NCBI RefSeq assembly: GCF_000220985.1
Contig: NZ_AFRW01000020.1
Location: 1-33,415, forward strand
DNA: 33,415 nt
Direction of reading: 5' to 3'
Source of the DNA: Nesterenkonia sp. F
Lineage (GTDB): Bacteria > Actinomycetota > Actinomycetes > Actinomycetales > Micrococcaceae
Below are positions 8,887-19,307 of this stretch, piece after piece. The notes under the pieces are model-generated. The model saw only the letters and a list, made by a program, of their open reading frames with translations. It did no database searches and was not told the DNA's origin. The position numbers were made by a program, and so were the translations under genes. Each line of letters starts with the position of its first letter. Position 1 is the first letter of the stretch.

Positions 8887-8892
8887 GGAGGC

Positions 8893-9837
8893 ATGAGCGA
8901 ACAGCCGAGCACCCGCCCCCGCCTCGCCCCGCCGGTGGGCCCGCGCGAGCTCTCCGGACGTACTGTGCTGATGTCCGGCGGCAGCCGCGGCATCGGTCAT
9001 GCCATCGCCGTCGCGCTCGCCGCGCAGGGCGCGAATCTGGTGCTGCTGGCCAAGACCGACGAGCCCCATCCGACGCTGCCGGGCACCGTGCACTCGGCCG
9101 TCGCCGACGTCGAGGCCGCCGGCGGCCGCGGACTCGCGGTGGTCGGGGACCTGCGCTCCGACGAGAACGTCGACCGTGCCGTCGCCGCGGCCGAGGAGGC
9201 CTACGGCGGCGTCGACGTCGTGGTGAACAACGCCTCGGCCATCGATCTCTCGCCGACCGAATCGCTGAGCATGAAGCGCTGGGATCTGATGCACGACATC
9301 AACGTCCGGGGCACCTTCCGTCTCTCGCAGGCGGCGATGCCGCATCTGCGCGCCTCGGCGCGGGCGGCCTCCGGGGGCGGGCAGGAGGCCGGATCTCCCT
9401 GGCGGCCGCAGATCCTCACCCTCTCGCCGCCGCTGACCGACGCGGAGGGGCGGCTGGAGCCGGAGTGGTTCGGCCGGCACCTGGGCTACACGATGGCCAA
9501 GTACGGCATGTCGATGACGACGCTCGGCCTGGCCCGCGAACTGGCCGACGACGGCGTGCTGGTCAACTCGCTCTGGCCGGCGACGCTGATCGACACCGCC
9601 GCAGTGCGGGCCATGCCCGGCGGCGAGGGGCTGGTCCGCTCGGCACGGCGGCCGCAGATCGTCGCCGACGCCGCCCGGGCGGTGCTCACCGGCGCCGTCG
9701 GCGCACCCAGCGGGGAGTTCCTCGTCGACGAGCAGGTCCTGGAGGCTTCCGGCGTCGCCGACCTGCGGGGATACGCTGTGGAGGACGGGCGCGAGCTCAT
9801 CCCGGACGCCTTCCTGCCCGCGGCGCTCGACGCCTGA
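8893..9837 (+). CDS. SDR-family oxidoreductase, HSDL2-like
   Basis: NAD(P)-dependent short-chain dehydrogenase of 314 residues. The cofactor loop is SGGSRGIGHAIAVAL (about residues 29-43), followed by VVNNASAIDLSPTESLSMKRWDLM, the NVRGTF strand, and the catalytic Y-x-x-x-K in YTMAKYGMSM. The segment KTDEPHPTLPGTVHSAVADV after the second strand is characteristic of the hydroxysteroid-dehydrogenase-like 2 group, whose bacterial members are linked to fatty acyl metabolism without a firm substrate. The usual catalytic serine is less clear: the strand before YTMAK reads ILTLSPPLTD, as in that group. It is divergent from the carboxylase operon and followed by birA after 83 bases. A TAGACT -10 six bases before ATG suggests leaderless translation. 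Confidence 0.88.
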   Translation: MSEQPSTRPRLAPPVGPRELSGRTVLMSGGSRGIGHAIAVALAAQGANLVLLAKTDEPHPTLPGTVHSAVADVEAAGGRGLAVVGDLRSDENVDRAVAAAEEAYGGVDVVVNNASAIDLSPTESLSMKRWDLMHDINVRGTFRLSQAAMPHLRASARAASGGGQEAGSPWRPQILTLSPPLTDAEGRLEPEWFGRHLGYTMAKYGMSMTTLGLARELADDGVLVNSLWPATLIDTAAVRAMPGGEGLVRSARRPQIVADAARAVLTGAVGAPSGEFLVDEQVLEASGVADLRGYAVEDGRELIPDAFLPAALDA

Positions 9838-9920
9838 GGCGGAGGGGAGCGGATGCGGCGAGGCTGCGCCCCGGCACCCGATCCGTCCCGCGGCAGTCCA
9901 GGAATCTCCAGGAGGATCTC

Positions 9921-10937
9921 ATGGCAGAGAGCCCGACCGACCATCCTCGGCGCATGCTCGACGTCGAGCTGCTCCGCCGCTCGCTGGTCGCCCCCGGAAT
10001 CCTGGCCGACCTCGAGCACGTGGAGAGCATCGACTCCACCAACGCCGCGCTGCAGCGCGAGGCCGCCGAGGCGGACTTCGCCCGACGCCGGCCGCATCTG
10101 AGCCTGCTGGTCGCCGAGGAGCAGACCGGCGGCCGCGGGCGGATGGCGCGCGGCTGGTCCTCGCCGCCGCACACCTCGCTCTCCGCCTCGCTCGTGCTGC
10201 GACCTCGACTGGATCCCGACGCCATGCCGTGGATCTCGCTGGTCGCCGGCCTGGCCCTCGTCGAAGCCCTGGTCGAGGAGCACGGTGTGCCGGCCCGGCT
10301 CAAGTGGCCCAACGACGTCCTCGTCGGCGGCCGCAAGATCTGCGGCATCCTCGCCGCGCTCGCCCCGGGGACCGCCGCCGCGGGAGGCTTCGTCTCCGGC
10401 CCTTCCGGCCCTTCCGGCCCTTCCGGGCCGACGGCGCCGATGGTGATCCTCGGGACGGGCATCAACGTGCTCCAGGAGGAGCATCAGCTGCCGGTCGAGG
10501 GAGCCACCTCGCTGGTGCTCGAGCGCCGACGGGCCGGAGCCGCCGCCGACGTCGGCCTGCTGCCCGGCGACGACCCCGCTCGCGCGGACCTGCGCGCCGA
10601 TCTGCTGATCCAGTTCATGACCCGGTTCGTCGGTCACCTGACCACGCTGGAGTCCTGCCGCCGCGGCGAGGTGCGCGACTCGCCGGTCGGCCGCGCCGTC
10701 GTCGAGGCGATGGAGACCGTCGGCCGTCAGGTGCGCGTCGAGCTGCCCGACGGCTCCGCCCGTCGGGGCAGGGCGGTCGGCGTGGCCGACGACGGCGCGC
10801 TGGAGGTCGACGTCGACGCCGAGCGCTCCTCCGCCGAGGAACGCTGGCGCGAGCGCCCGGCGCGGCGGGAGAGCTTCAGCGCCGGGGACGTGGTCCACCT
10901 GCGGCCGGTCGAGGAGCCTCCGGGGGCCGCCGGGTAG
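9921..10937 (+). CDS. birA: Biotin--[acetyl-CoA-carboxylase] ligase
   Basis: Biotin protein ligase of 338 residues that makes biotinyl-AMP and attaches biotin to the carrier lysine of the carboxylase alpha subunit encoded nearby. Motifs are IDSTNAALQREA, the biotin/AMP loop EEQTGGRGRMARGWSSPP, LKWPNDVLVGGRKICGILA and GTGINVLQEE. There is no N-terminal helix-turn-helix, so it is a class I enzyme and not a repressor. Oddities are a Gly-Pro-Ser repeat (about residues 158-170) inserted before the MVILGTGIN strand and a longer C-terminal region than usual. ATG with CCAGGAGGATCTC upstream gives a strong start. The TAG stop is the first three bases of the TAGACT promoter element for the next gene. 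Confidence 0.93.
   Translation: MAESPTDHPRRMLDVELLRRSLVAPGILADLEHVESIDSTNAALQREAAEADFARRRPHLSLLVAEEQTGGRGRMARGWSSPPHTSLSASLVLRPRLDPDAMPWISLVAGLALVEALVEEHGVPARLKWPNDVLVGGRKICGILAALAPGTAAAGGFVSGPSGPSGPSGPTAPMVILGTGINVLQEEHQLPVEGATSLVLERRRAGAAADVGLLPGDDPARADLRADLLIQFMTRFVGHLTTLESCRRGEVRDSPVGRAVVEAMETVGRQVRVELPDGSARRGRAVGVADDGALEVDVDAERSSAEERWRERPARRESFSAGDVVHLRPVEEPPGAAG
10395..10430 (+). repeat. In-frame 9-bp tandem repeat inside birA
   Basis: Three copies of TCCGGCCCT and a fourth diverged copy TCCGGGCCG encode Ser-Gly-Pro four times, a collagen-like low-complexity loop just ahead of the conserved GTGIN strand. Since the unit is a multiple of three, copy number can change without a frameshift. 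Confidence 0.85.
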
Positions 10938-10940
10938 ACT
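10935..10940 (+). promoter_or_regulatory. -10 element (TAGACT) for the PH-domain/cyclase genes
   Basis: TAGACT overlaps the birA stop codon (TAG). The PH-domain gene starts 48 bases further on and has its own ribosome site, so this would give a leader of roughly 40 bases and separate expression of the membrane protein and cyclase from birA. Confidence 0.5.
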
Positions 10941-10987
10941 GGGCCGGAACTCATGGGAGGACGGCGATCGGGAGGTCGGAGACCGCG

Positions 10988-11569
10988 ATGAGGCTCAGAC
11001 TGGTCGACGGCGAACAGGTCGTCGTGCGCACGCGCGCCCACCGGCGCTCGCTGCTGCCGGCCCTGCTGACCCTGCTGGTCACCGTGGCGCTGATCAGCTT
11101 CCTGCTGGGCTACGTCTCCCGCGGCTCCCAGCCGGAGGTGATCCGCCACTACAGCCATGTGCTCTCGGTGCTGATCGTCGGCGCCGGAACGCTGACTCTG
11201 GTCTTCGGCACGCTGCGCCCGGTGCTGGCCTGGGCCAACCGGGTCACCTGGCTGACCGATCTGCGGGTGGTGCAGAAGAACCTGTTCGGCGCCCCGCAGC
11301 CGGTGATCGTGCCGCTGGGGCTGCTCGCCGAGGCGCAGCTGAAGCAGACGCGCCTGCAGGCGATGAGCGGCGCCGGCGACCTGGTGCTGCATCACGGGGC
11401 CTACGGGCAGCAGCAGCGCACAGTGCTGGCCGACATGCCCGACGCCGAGCATCTCCACACCGTGCTGGCCGAGGAGCTGGGCGCCTATCGCCGGGCCGCC
11501 GCCGCGCAGCACGCCCGCCGCGCCCGCGAGGCCGCGGTGACCACCGATCGAGGGAGCCTGAATGTCTGA
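10988..11569 (+). CDS. PH-domain (bPH2/DUF304-like) membrane protein
   Basis: Protein of 193 residues with two hydrophobic segments near the N-terminus (about residues 23-43 and 56-78), followed by a compact domain with WLTDLRVVQKNLFGAPQPVIVPLGLLAEAQLKQTRLQ (part quoted: ITDLRVV-like pattern TDLRVVQKNLFG). The pattern 'T..RVV...G.....V.L..I' is typical of bacterial PH-like YdbS/DUF304 proteins that sit at the membrane face. No enzymatic motif is seen. GGGAGG about 12 bases upstream supports the ATG. The stop overlaps the adenylate cyclase start by eight bases, implying coupled translation and possibly a shared role in membrane signalling, which is inference. This gene order next to birA is commonly seen in Micrococcaceae as far as I recall. 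Confidence 0.78.
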   Translation: MRLRLVDGEQVVVRTRAHRRSLLPALLTLLVTVALISFLLGYVSRGSQPEVIRHYSHVLSVLIVGAGTLTLVFGTLRPVLAWANRVTWLTDLRVVQKNLFGAPQPVIVPLGLLAEAQLKQTRLQAMSGAGDLVLHHGAYGQQQRTVLADMPDAEHLHTVLAEELGAYRRAAAAQHARRAREAAVTTDRGSLNV

Positions 11570-13130
11570 CTCCAGCCCGGGAACCAGCTCCGATTCCGTC
11601 GACGCCTCGGCGGACGACCCGGCGCGCGTGCCCTCGGGCGCCGGCGACCGGGCGCCCGAGTACCTGGCGGGCGAGACCGGCGAGGTTCCGGGCCCCTGGG
11701 AGGGCGCCGACGGCTATGCCCCCGAGGAGCTGGCCGCCGCCCGCGAGGACTGGTCGGACTTCCCCTCGCCGCGCAGCCGCCCCGCCGGCTCGCCCGGCGG
11801 ACCGAGCCTGGGAACCGGCGAGATCGCGCTGCCGCGGCCCCCGCGCCGTCGGGGCGCCGCCCCGGCCGCGGCCACTCCGGAGGACCCGGGCGCGCACAGC
11901 CTGCTCGACCCGGTCGACGCCGACACGCCCGAGGAGGCCGCTGAGCGGGCCGCCGTCGAAGCTCCGGCGGCCGGCGTCTCCGACGAGGAGGCCGCCGTCG
12001 AGCCGGAGACCGGCCCCGACGGCGCCGCGGACGCCGACCGGGCCCCCGAGACCGCCGCGATCCCGATTCCGACGCTGGAGCAGCGCTCCTGGCATGCGCG
12101 GATCCGCGACCTCGAGCGACGGCTGCTCGGCGCTGAACGGACGCTGACCTACCGGCAGATGGCCCGCGAGATGGGCGTGTCCACCCACTCGGCGCGGAAG
12201 CTCTGGCGCGCGCTGGGCTTCCCGAACCTCGACGACGACGTCAAGGCCTTCACCCACACCGATGTCGAGGCGCTGGCGACGATGATCGACCTGGTCCGCG
12301 AGGGGCACCTCAACGAGGAGACGGCGATCTCGCTGACCCGGTCGATCGGCCAGATGACCGACCGCATGGTGGTCTGGCAGATCGAGGCGCTGGTCGAGGA
12401 CAAGATCGCCAACGAGCAGCTCTCCGACGCCACCGCACGCAGCCAGGTGGTCGAGACGCTGCCGGAGCTCATCGAGCCGATCCAGCGGCTGATGGGCTAC
12501 GCCTGGCGGCGCCAGCTCTCGGCGGCGCTGCAGCGGCTGACCGTGCGCGTGGAATCCGGACTGGCCGCCACCGCCCGCGGCCGCGACGGCTCCGAGGACG
12601 ACTCGCCGCTGCCGCTGGCCCGGGCGGTCGGCTTCGCCGACCTCGTCTCCTACACGTCGCTGTCGCGGACGATGAGCGAGCGGACGCTGGCGCAGACGGT
12701 GCAGCGCTTCGAGTCCAAATGCGCCGAGATCATCTCCATCGGCGGCGGCCGGCTGGTCAAGACGGTCGGCGACGAGGTGCTCTACAACGCCGAGACCCCG
12801 GAGGCCGGTGCGGAGATCGCCCTGGCCCTGGCGGAGACGATCGCCGCCGACGACGTGCTGCCCCAGGCGCGGGTCTCGGTGGTCTGGGGGCGCGTGCTCT
12901 CCCGGATGGGCGACATCTACGGACCCACGGTGAATCTGGCGGCCCGGCTGACCGCGCTGGCGGATCCGGGCACTGTGCTGGTCGACTCGGTCACCGCCCG
13001 CGCCCTGGAGCCCGACGACGACTACCTGATGGTCCCGCAGCCGCCGCGGATGGTCCGCGGCTTCGGCGAGGTCACCCCGCATATGCTGCTGCGCTCCGGC
13101 GGCACCGGCATCGTGCTCGACGGCGGCTGA
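11562..13130 (+). CDS. Class III adenylate/guanylate cyclase with Rv1264-like regulatory domain
   Basis: Soluble nucleotide cyclase of 522 residues. Residues 1-170 are a long acidic, proline- and alanine-rich region with no predicted fold. Residues about 175-335 match the regulatory domain of the pH-sensing cyclase Rv1264 (TYRQMAREMGVSTHSARKLW, then DLVREGHLNEETAISLTR). The catalytic domain follows with metal-binding D360 (GFADLVSYT) and D404, adenine-specifying K400 (KTVGDE) and D451 (GDIYGPTVNLAAR), and transition-state N458 and R462. All catalytic residues are present, so the enzyme should be active as a homodimer and specific for ATP. Known Rv1264 activity rises at acid pH; that this copy does so is inference. 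Followed by a PP2C phosphatase gene after 139 bases. Confidence 0.92.
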   Translation: MSDSSPGTSSDSVDASADDPARVPSGAGDRAPEYLAGETGEVPGPWEGADGYAPEELAAAREDWSDFPSPRSRPAGSPGGPSLGTGEIALPRPPRRRGAAPAAATPEDPGAHSLLDPVDADTPEEAAERAAVEAPAAGVSDEEAAVEPETGPDGAADADRAPETAAIPIPTLEQRSWHARIRDLERRLLGAERTLTYRQMAREMGVSTHSARKLWRALGFPNLDDDVKAFTHTDVEALATMIDLVREGHLNEETAISLTRSIGQMTDRMVVWQIEALVEDKIANEQLSDATARSQVVETLPELIEPIQRLMGYAWRRQLSAALQRLTVRVESGLAATARGRDGSEDDSPLPLARAVGFADLVSYTSLSRTMSERTLAQTVQRFESKCAEIISIGGGRLVKTVGDEVLYNAETPEAGAEIALALAETIAADDVLPQARVSVVWGRVLSRMGDIYGPTVNLAARLTALADPGTVLVDSVTARALEPDDDYLMVPQPPRMVRGFGEVTPHMLLRSGGTGIVLDGG

Positions 13131-13269
13131 TCGGCCTGCGGACGGACGATGACGAGGAAGGATGGACCGTCGTCCTCTGCCGGGCGTGACCCGACCGTGA
13201 CATGATGGGGGAGTGCTTCGGCGCACACCGCGCGAACTCCCACCTCCATTCCAGCAAGAAGGGGCGAGC

Positions 13270-16393
<3,124 letters not shown>

Positions 16394-16395
16394 GC

Positions 16396-17271
16396 ATGAC
16401 CGAGGCACGTGAACTGTTGGCCGTCGCCGCCGAGGCCGCGGCCGCCGGAGCCGCGGTGCTCGCCGAGCGCGAGGACGTCGCGCCGTCGGGCCGGGTGCTG
16501 CGCAGCGACGAGTCGGGCCTGGGGACCAAGTCCTCCGAATCCGACCTGGTCACCGATTTCGACCGCCGCTCCGAGCAGGCGGTGCGCGCGGTGATCGGTC
16601 GGCGGCGTCCGCAGGACGCGATCACCGGGGAGGAGTACGGCACCAGCACTCCGGAGCGGGCCTCCGGGATTCGCTGGTCCATCGATCCGCTGGATGGCAC
16701 GACGAACTTCGTCCGCGGCATCGTCTACTACGGCACCTCGGTCGCGGTGCAGGGGCCCGACGGCGACTGGCTGGCCGGAGTGGTGCATGCCCCGGCGCTG
16801 GACCGGCTGTGGTGGGCCTCCCGCGGCGCCGGCGCGTTCACCGGTCGCGCGTCGGCGGCGCGGCCCGGCGCCGACGACGCCGGCCAGACCGGCGTGGACC
16901 GGCTGACCGGGCCGCAGGGCACGCGCGCGGCGGGGCTGCTCTCCACCGGCTTCGGCTACGATGCCGCCCGCCGCGAGCAGCAGGTGTCGGCCGTGGTCGA
17001 GCTGCTGAACAGCTTCGGGAACCTGCGCCGGCTGGGCGCGGCGGCGCTGGACATCTGCATGGTCGCCGACGGCACGGTCGAGGCCTACGCCGAGTACGGC
17101 ATCCAGGAGCACGACTGGGCCGCCGGTGCACTGATCGCCGAGGAGGCCGGAGTGACCATGCGCCGTCCGCTGGCCGCCGACGGCGCGGCTCACCCGGACT
17201 GGTGCATCGCCGGCGACCTGGGCGTGCCGCATGAGCAGCTGCGACCGGCGCCGCGGGAGACCCGGCCATGA
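16396..17271 (+). CDS. Inositol monophosphatase-family phosphatase
   Basis: Mg/Li-sensitive sugar-phosphate phosphatase family protein of 291 residues. Metal-site motifs are GEEYG (about residues 77-81), IDPLDGTTNFVRG (about 96-108) and the C-terminal EHDWAAGALIAEEAG, with the cofactor-region DLVTDFDRRSE earlier. Family members hydrolyse myo-inositol phosphate, histidinol phosphate, fructose-1,6-bisphosphate or PAP; these motifs do not discriminate, though LSTGFGYDAARREQQ resembles SuhB/inositol-type enzymes. It starts two bases after the ligA stop and its own stop overlaps the next gene by four bases, so ligA, this gene and the acetyltransferase form one transcription unit. No functional link with ligase is evident. 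Confidence 0.9.
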   Translation: MTEARELLAVAAEAAAAGAAVLAEREDVAPSGRVLRSDESGLGTKSSESDLVTDFDRRSEQAVRAVIGRRRPQDAITGEEYGTSTPERASGIRWSIDPLDGTTNFVRGIVYYGTSVAVQGPDGDWLAGVVHAPALDRLWWASRGAGAFTGRASAARPGADDAGQTGVDRLTGPQGTRAAGLLSTGFGYDAARREQQVSAVVELLNSFGNLRRLGAAALDICMVADGTVEAYAEYGIQEHDWAAGALIAEEAGVTMRRPLAADGAAHPDWCIAGDLGVPHEQLRPAPRETRP

Positions 17272-17831
17272 GCGGGGAGGCCGACGTCGCCGTCGGTGCG
17301 CGCGGGGCCGCGGCCGAGCTCGCCGACCGCGGCGCGTCGGTGCCGCGGGTGCGGGCGGCGGTGCCGGACGATCATCCCGCGATCGCGGAGCTGACGATGG
17401 CCGCCTACGCGGCCGGCGGACACATGCGCCGCGAGGATCCGTACATGCGGCAGCTGGCCGACGTCGCCCACCGCGCGGAGCACGGGGAGGTGGTCGTCGT
17501 CGAAGTCGACGGCGAGGCGGCCGCCTCGGCGGTGATCACCTGGCCCGGAGAGGTGCTCTCCGAGCTGGCGCGTCCCGGCGAGATGGAGTTCCGCATGCTC
17601 GCGGTGGACCCGCGGCACCAGGGACGCGGCGTCGCCCGCATGCTGGTGCGGCATCTGGCCGCCCGGGCCGAGCAGGCGCCGGGCACCGAGGCGGTGGTGC
17701 TGTGCAGTCTGCGCTCGATGACCGCCGCCCACGCGCTCTATCGCTCCGAGGGCTTCGTGGAGGACCCGACGCGCGATCTGGTGGTCGAGGGCATCGGTCG
17801 CTTCCCTTTCTTCCGCCTCCGCCTGGTGTGA
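17268..17831 (+). CDS. GNAT-family N-acetyltransferase
   Basis: Single GNAT domain of 187 residues after a 25-residue alanine-rich lead. Strand/helix 1 reads VRAAVPDDHPAIAELTMAAY; the acetyl-CoA motif A is FRMLAVDPRHQGRGVARMLV with the Q-x-x-G-x-A pyrophosphate loop; the C-terminal part ALYRSEGFVEDPTRD matches the usual Y...GF. The acceptor substrate cannot be told. The ATG overlaps the preceding stop (ATGA), making it the last gene of the ligA unit; a palindromic repeat starts 14 bases after its stop. Confidence 0.88.
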   Translation: MSGEADVAVGARGAAAELADRGASVPRVRAAVPDDHPAIAELTMAAYAAGGHMRREDPYMRQLADVAHRAEHGEVVVVEVDGEAAASAVITWPGEVLSELARPGEMEFRMLAVDPRHQGRGVARMLVRHLAARAEQAPGTEAVVLCSLRSMTAAHALYRSEGFVEDPTRDLVVEGIGRFPFFRLRLV

Positions 17832-17844
17832 GTCCGCTTCACCT

Positions 17845-17908
17845 GCGATGACTCCGTGGAAAGCGTGGGAATGCGCGCTCTTTCCCACACCTTCCGCGGA
17901 GTCATCGC
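17845..17908. repeat. Palindromic intergenic repeat, copy 4
   Basis: Outer arms GCGATGACTCCG (17845-17856) and CGGAGTCATCGC (17897-17908) pair perfectly; the inner part (GTGGGAA against TTCCCAC) pairs with three mismatches and one possible G-T pair. It lies between the convergent acetyltransferase and RhtA-like exporter genes, 13 bases after one stop and 16 bases from the other. It is the most diverged of the four copies. Confidence 0.85.
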
Positions 17909-17924
17909 CGGGGGCGCGGGCAGC

Positions 17925-18803
17925 TCAGGCCGCCGTCGCCGGACGCGTGCGCACCGCGCCGGCGCAGGCGACGATCACCAGAAGCATGGCGAGCAGATCC
18001 AGCGGGCCGAGGCGCTGGCCGAGGACCACGAAGGCTGTCAGCGCCGCCATCACCGGGGACAGGCACGTCAGGATGGAGAAGGTCGAGGCGTGCAGGCGTT
18101 GCAACACGCGCGTCTCGATGCCGTAGGGGATCGCCGAGGAGAGCAGCGCGATGCCCACGCCGACGGCGAGCACCCACGGATCCAGCAGCGCGGCCCCGGC
18201 CGATGCCGTCCCCATCGGCACCGCCACGAGCGAGCCGAAGCACATCGCCAGCGCGAGGCCCTGGGCGCCGGGCAGCACGCGGCCCGCACGACGATTCATC
18301 ATGATGAATCCCGCCCAGCAGGCGGCCGCCCCGAGGGCGAAGGCGACGCCGACCGGATCCAGACCGTCGACGGCGTCGAAGCCGTCGCGGCCGAGCGTGC
18401 CGACGCCGACCAGGGCGAAGAAGGCCCAGAGCAGTCCGAGCAGGCGGCGTCCGGTCAGCACCGACAGCGTCAGCGGCCCCAGAGCCTCGATGGTCACCGC
18501 GATGCCCTGCGGGATCCGGTCGAAGGCCTCGTAGATCATCAGGTTCATGCCGGTCATCGTCGCGCCCAGGGCCAGCACGGTCAGCCACCCGGATCCGGTG
18601 ATCGTGCGCAGCGTCGGCCGGAGGATGGCCACCATGATCAGCGCGGAGAACAGCAGACGCATCATCACCATGCCCTGCGGGCCGACGCTGTCGAAGAGCG
18701 TGGCCGCCAGCGAGGCTCCCAGCTGCTGGCCCAGGATGCTGACCAGCACCAGCAGGATCGGGACGGCGGTCGAGTGTCTCACCCGGACAGGATAGACGGT
18801 CAT
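17925..18803 (-). CDS. EamA/DMT-family exporter, RhtA-like
   Basis: Inner-membrane transporter of up to 292 residues with about ten hydrophobic helices arranged as two EamA halves. The segment YEAFDRIPQGIAVTIEALGPL in the first half (partly quoted: IPQGIAVTIEALGPL) and SSAIPYGIETRVLQRL plus SPVMAALTAFVVLGQRL in the second are typical of the RhtA (threonine/homoserine exporter) group. The exported amino acid or metabolite is not known. The ATG at 18803 has no ribosome site. A TATCCT hexamer lies inside the first codons, six bases before an in-frame GTG at 18782, so the real start may be that GTG from a leaderless mRNA. The 3' end faces a palindromic repeat. Confidence 0.88.
   Translation of the reverse strand: MTVYPVRVRHSTAVPILLVLVSILGQQLGASLAATLFDSVGPQGMVMMRLLFSALIMVAILRPTLRTITGSGWLTVLALGATMTGMNLMIYEAFDRIPQGIAVTIEALGPLTLSVLTGRRLLGLLWAFFALVGVGTLGRDGFDAVDGLDPVGVAFALGAAACWAGFIMMNRRAGRVLPGAQGLALAMCFGSLVAVPMGTASAGAALLDPWVLAVGVGIALLSSAIPYGIETRVLQRLHASTFSILTCLSPVMAALTAFVVLGQRLGPLDLLAMLLVIVACAGAVRTRPATAA
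18789..18794 (-). promoter_or_regulatory. Candidate leaderless promoter -10 (TATCCT) for the RhtA-like exporter
   Basis: TATCCT on the minus strand is followed by GTCCGG and GTG at 18782. The spacing equals that of the SDR promoter. If real, the seven codons annotated upstream of that GTG are not translated. Confidence 0.35.
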
Positions 18804-18885
18804 GACCGGGGCCGGTCGATCCGCGACATGAGCGCGATCCCGGCGTGCTTGTGGAGAACATCTGCGGGACGGGCGGAGATCGGTC

Positions 18886-18891
18886 TATCCT
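18886..18891 (+). promoter_or_regulatory. Candidate -10 (TATCCT) of the T7SS-like island
   Basis: TATCCT about 77 bases before the first gene of the island fits TANNNT. No matching -35 is evident. It would be the promoter nearest to the ESX-like gene; nothing else in the 164-base divergent gap looks like a signal. Confidence 0.3.
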
Positions 18892-18967
18892 CGTCGGGAC
18901 GCCGCGGCGCGCGGAGGCCGCGGGAAGACTCAGGCTCGAACACGGAGAAGGGGGAACGAGCACGGCG

Positions 18968-19306
18968 ATGCGATTCGAGATCCTGCCCGTCGAGGCCTCG
19001 TCCACGGTCTCCACGGTCGGCGACACGGCCGAGGAAGCACGAGGACGGACGAGCGGCGTCACGGCGGCCGCCACGACGCTGGCCCAGGACCTGGCGAACA
19101 GCTCCGTGGTGGCTGAGGCCGTCCAGGGGCTTGAGGCCGAAGTCCTGGAGCCCACTGGGACCAGTGCCGTCGCGCAGGCGGAGGCGGCGACGAGCGGGAC
19201 CTCGACCGCCCTGGACCACTACTCCGTCGGTGACGACCAGATGGCGGCGACCGCCCGGAAGAGCGCCGGGGATGTCCAGCGACCGGACATGCCGGGGGCG
19301 GGCTGA
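18968..19306 (+). CDS. ESX/WXG100-like small protein, DUF6507-like
   Basis: Protein of 112 residues, mostly predicted helix (alanine/threonine/glutamate rich), without signal peptide or membrane segment. It opens MRFEILPVEA, like the MxWxIxPxGV opening of the actinobacterial family I know as DUF6507, and ends with ALDHYSVGDDQMAATARKSAG. That tail matches the family pattern Y..GD..MA and contains Y85-x-x-x-D89, the YxxxD/E type VII secretion motif. Such proteins are thought to be secreted or to partner larger ESX substrates. GGGGG lies 13 bases before the ATG; the frame is open further upstream but loses the family-like start. The next gene begins one base after this stop, so the two proteins are probably made together and may pair. 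Family name is from memory. Confidence 0.65.
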   Translation: MRFEILPVEASSTVSTVGDTAEEARGRTSGVTAAATTLAQDLANSSVVAEAVQGLEAEVLEPTGTSAVAQAEAATSGTSTALDHYSVGDDQMAATARKSAGDVQRPDMPGAG

Positions 19307-19307
19307 C

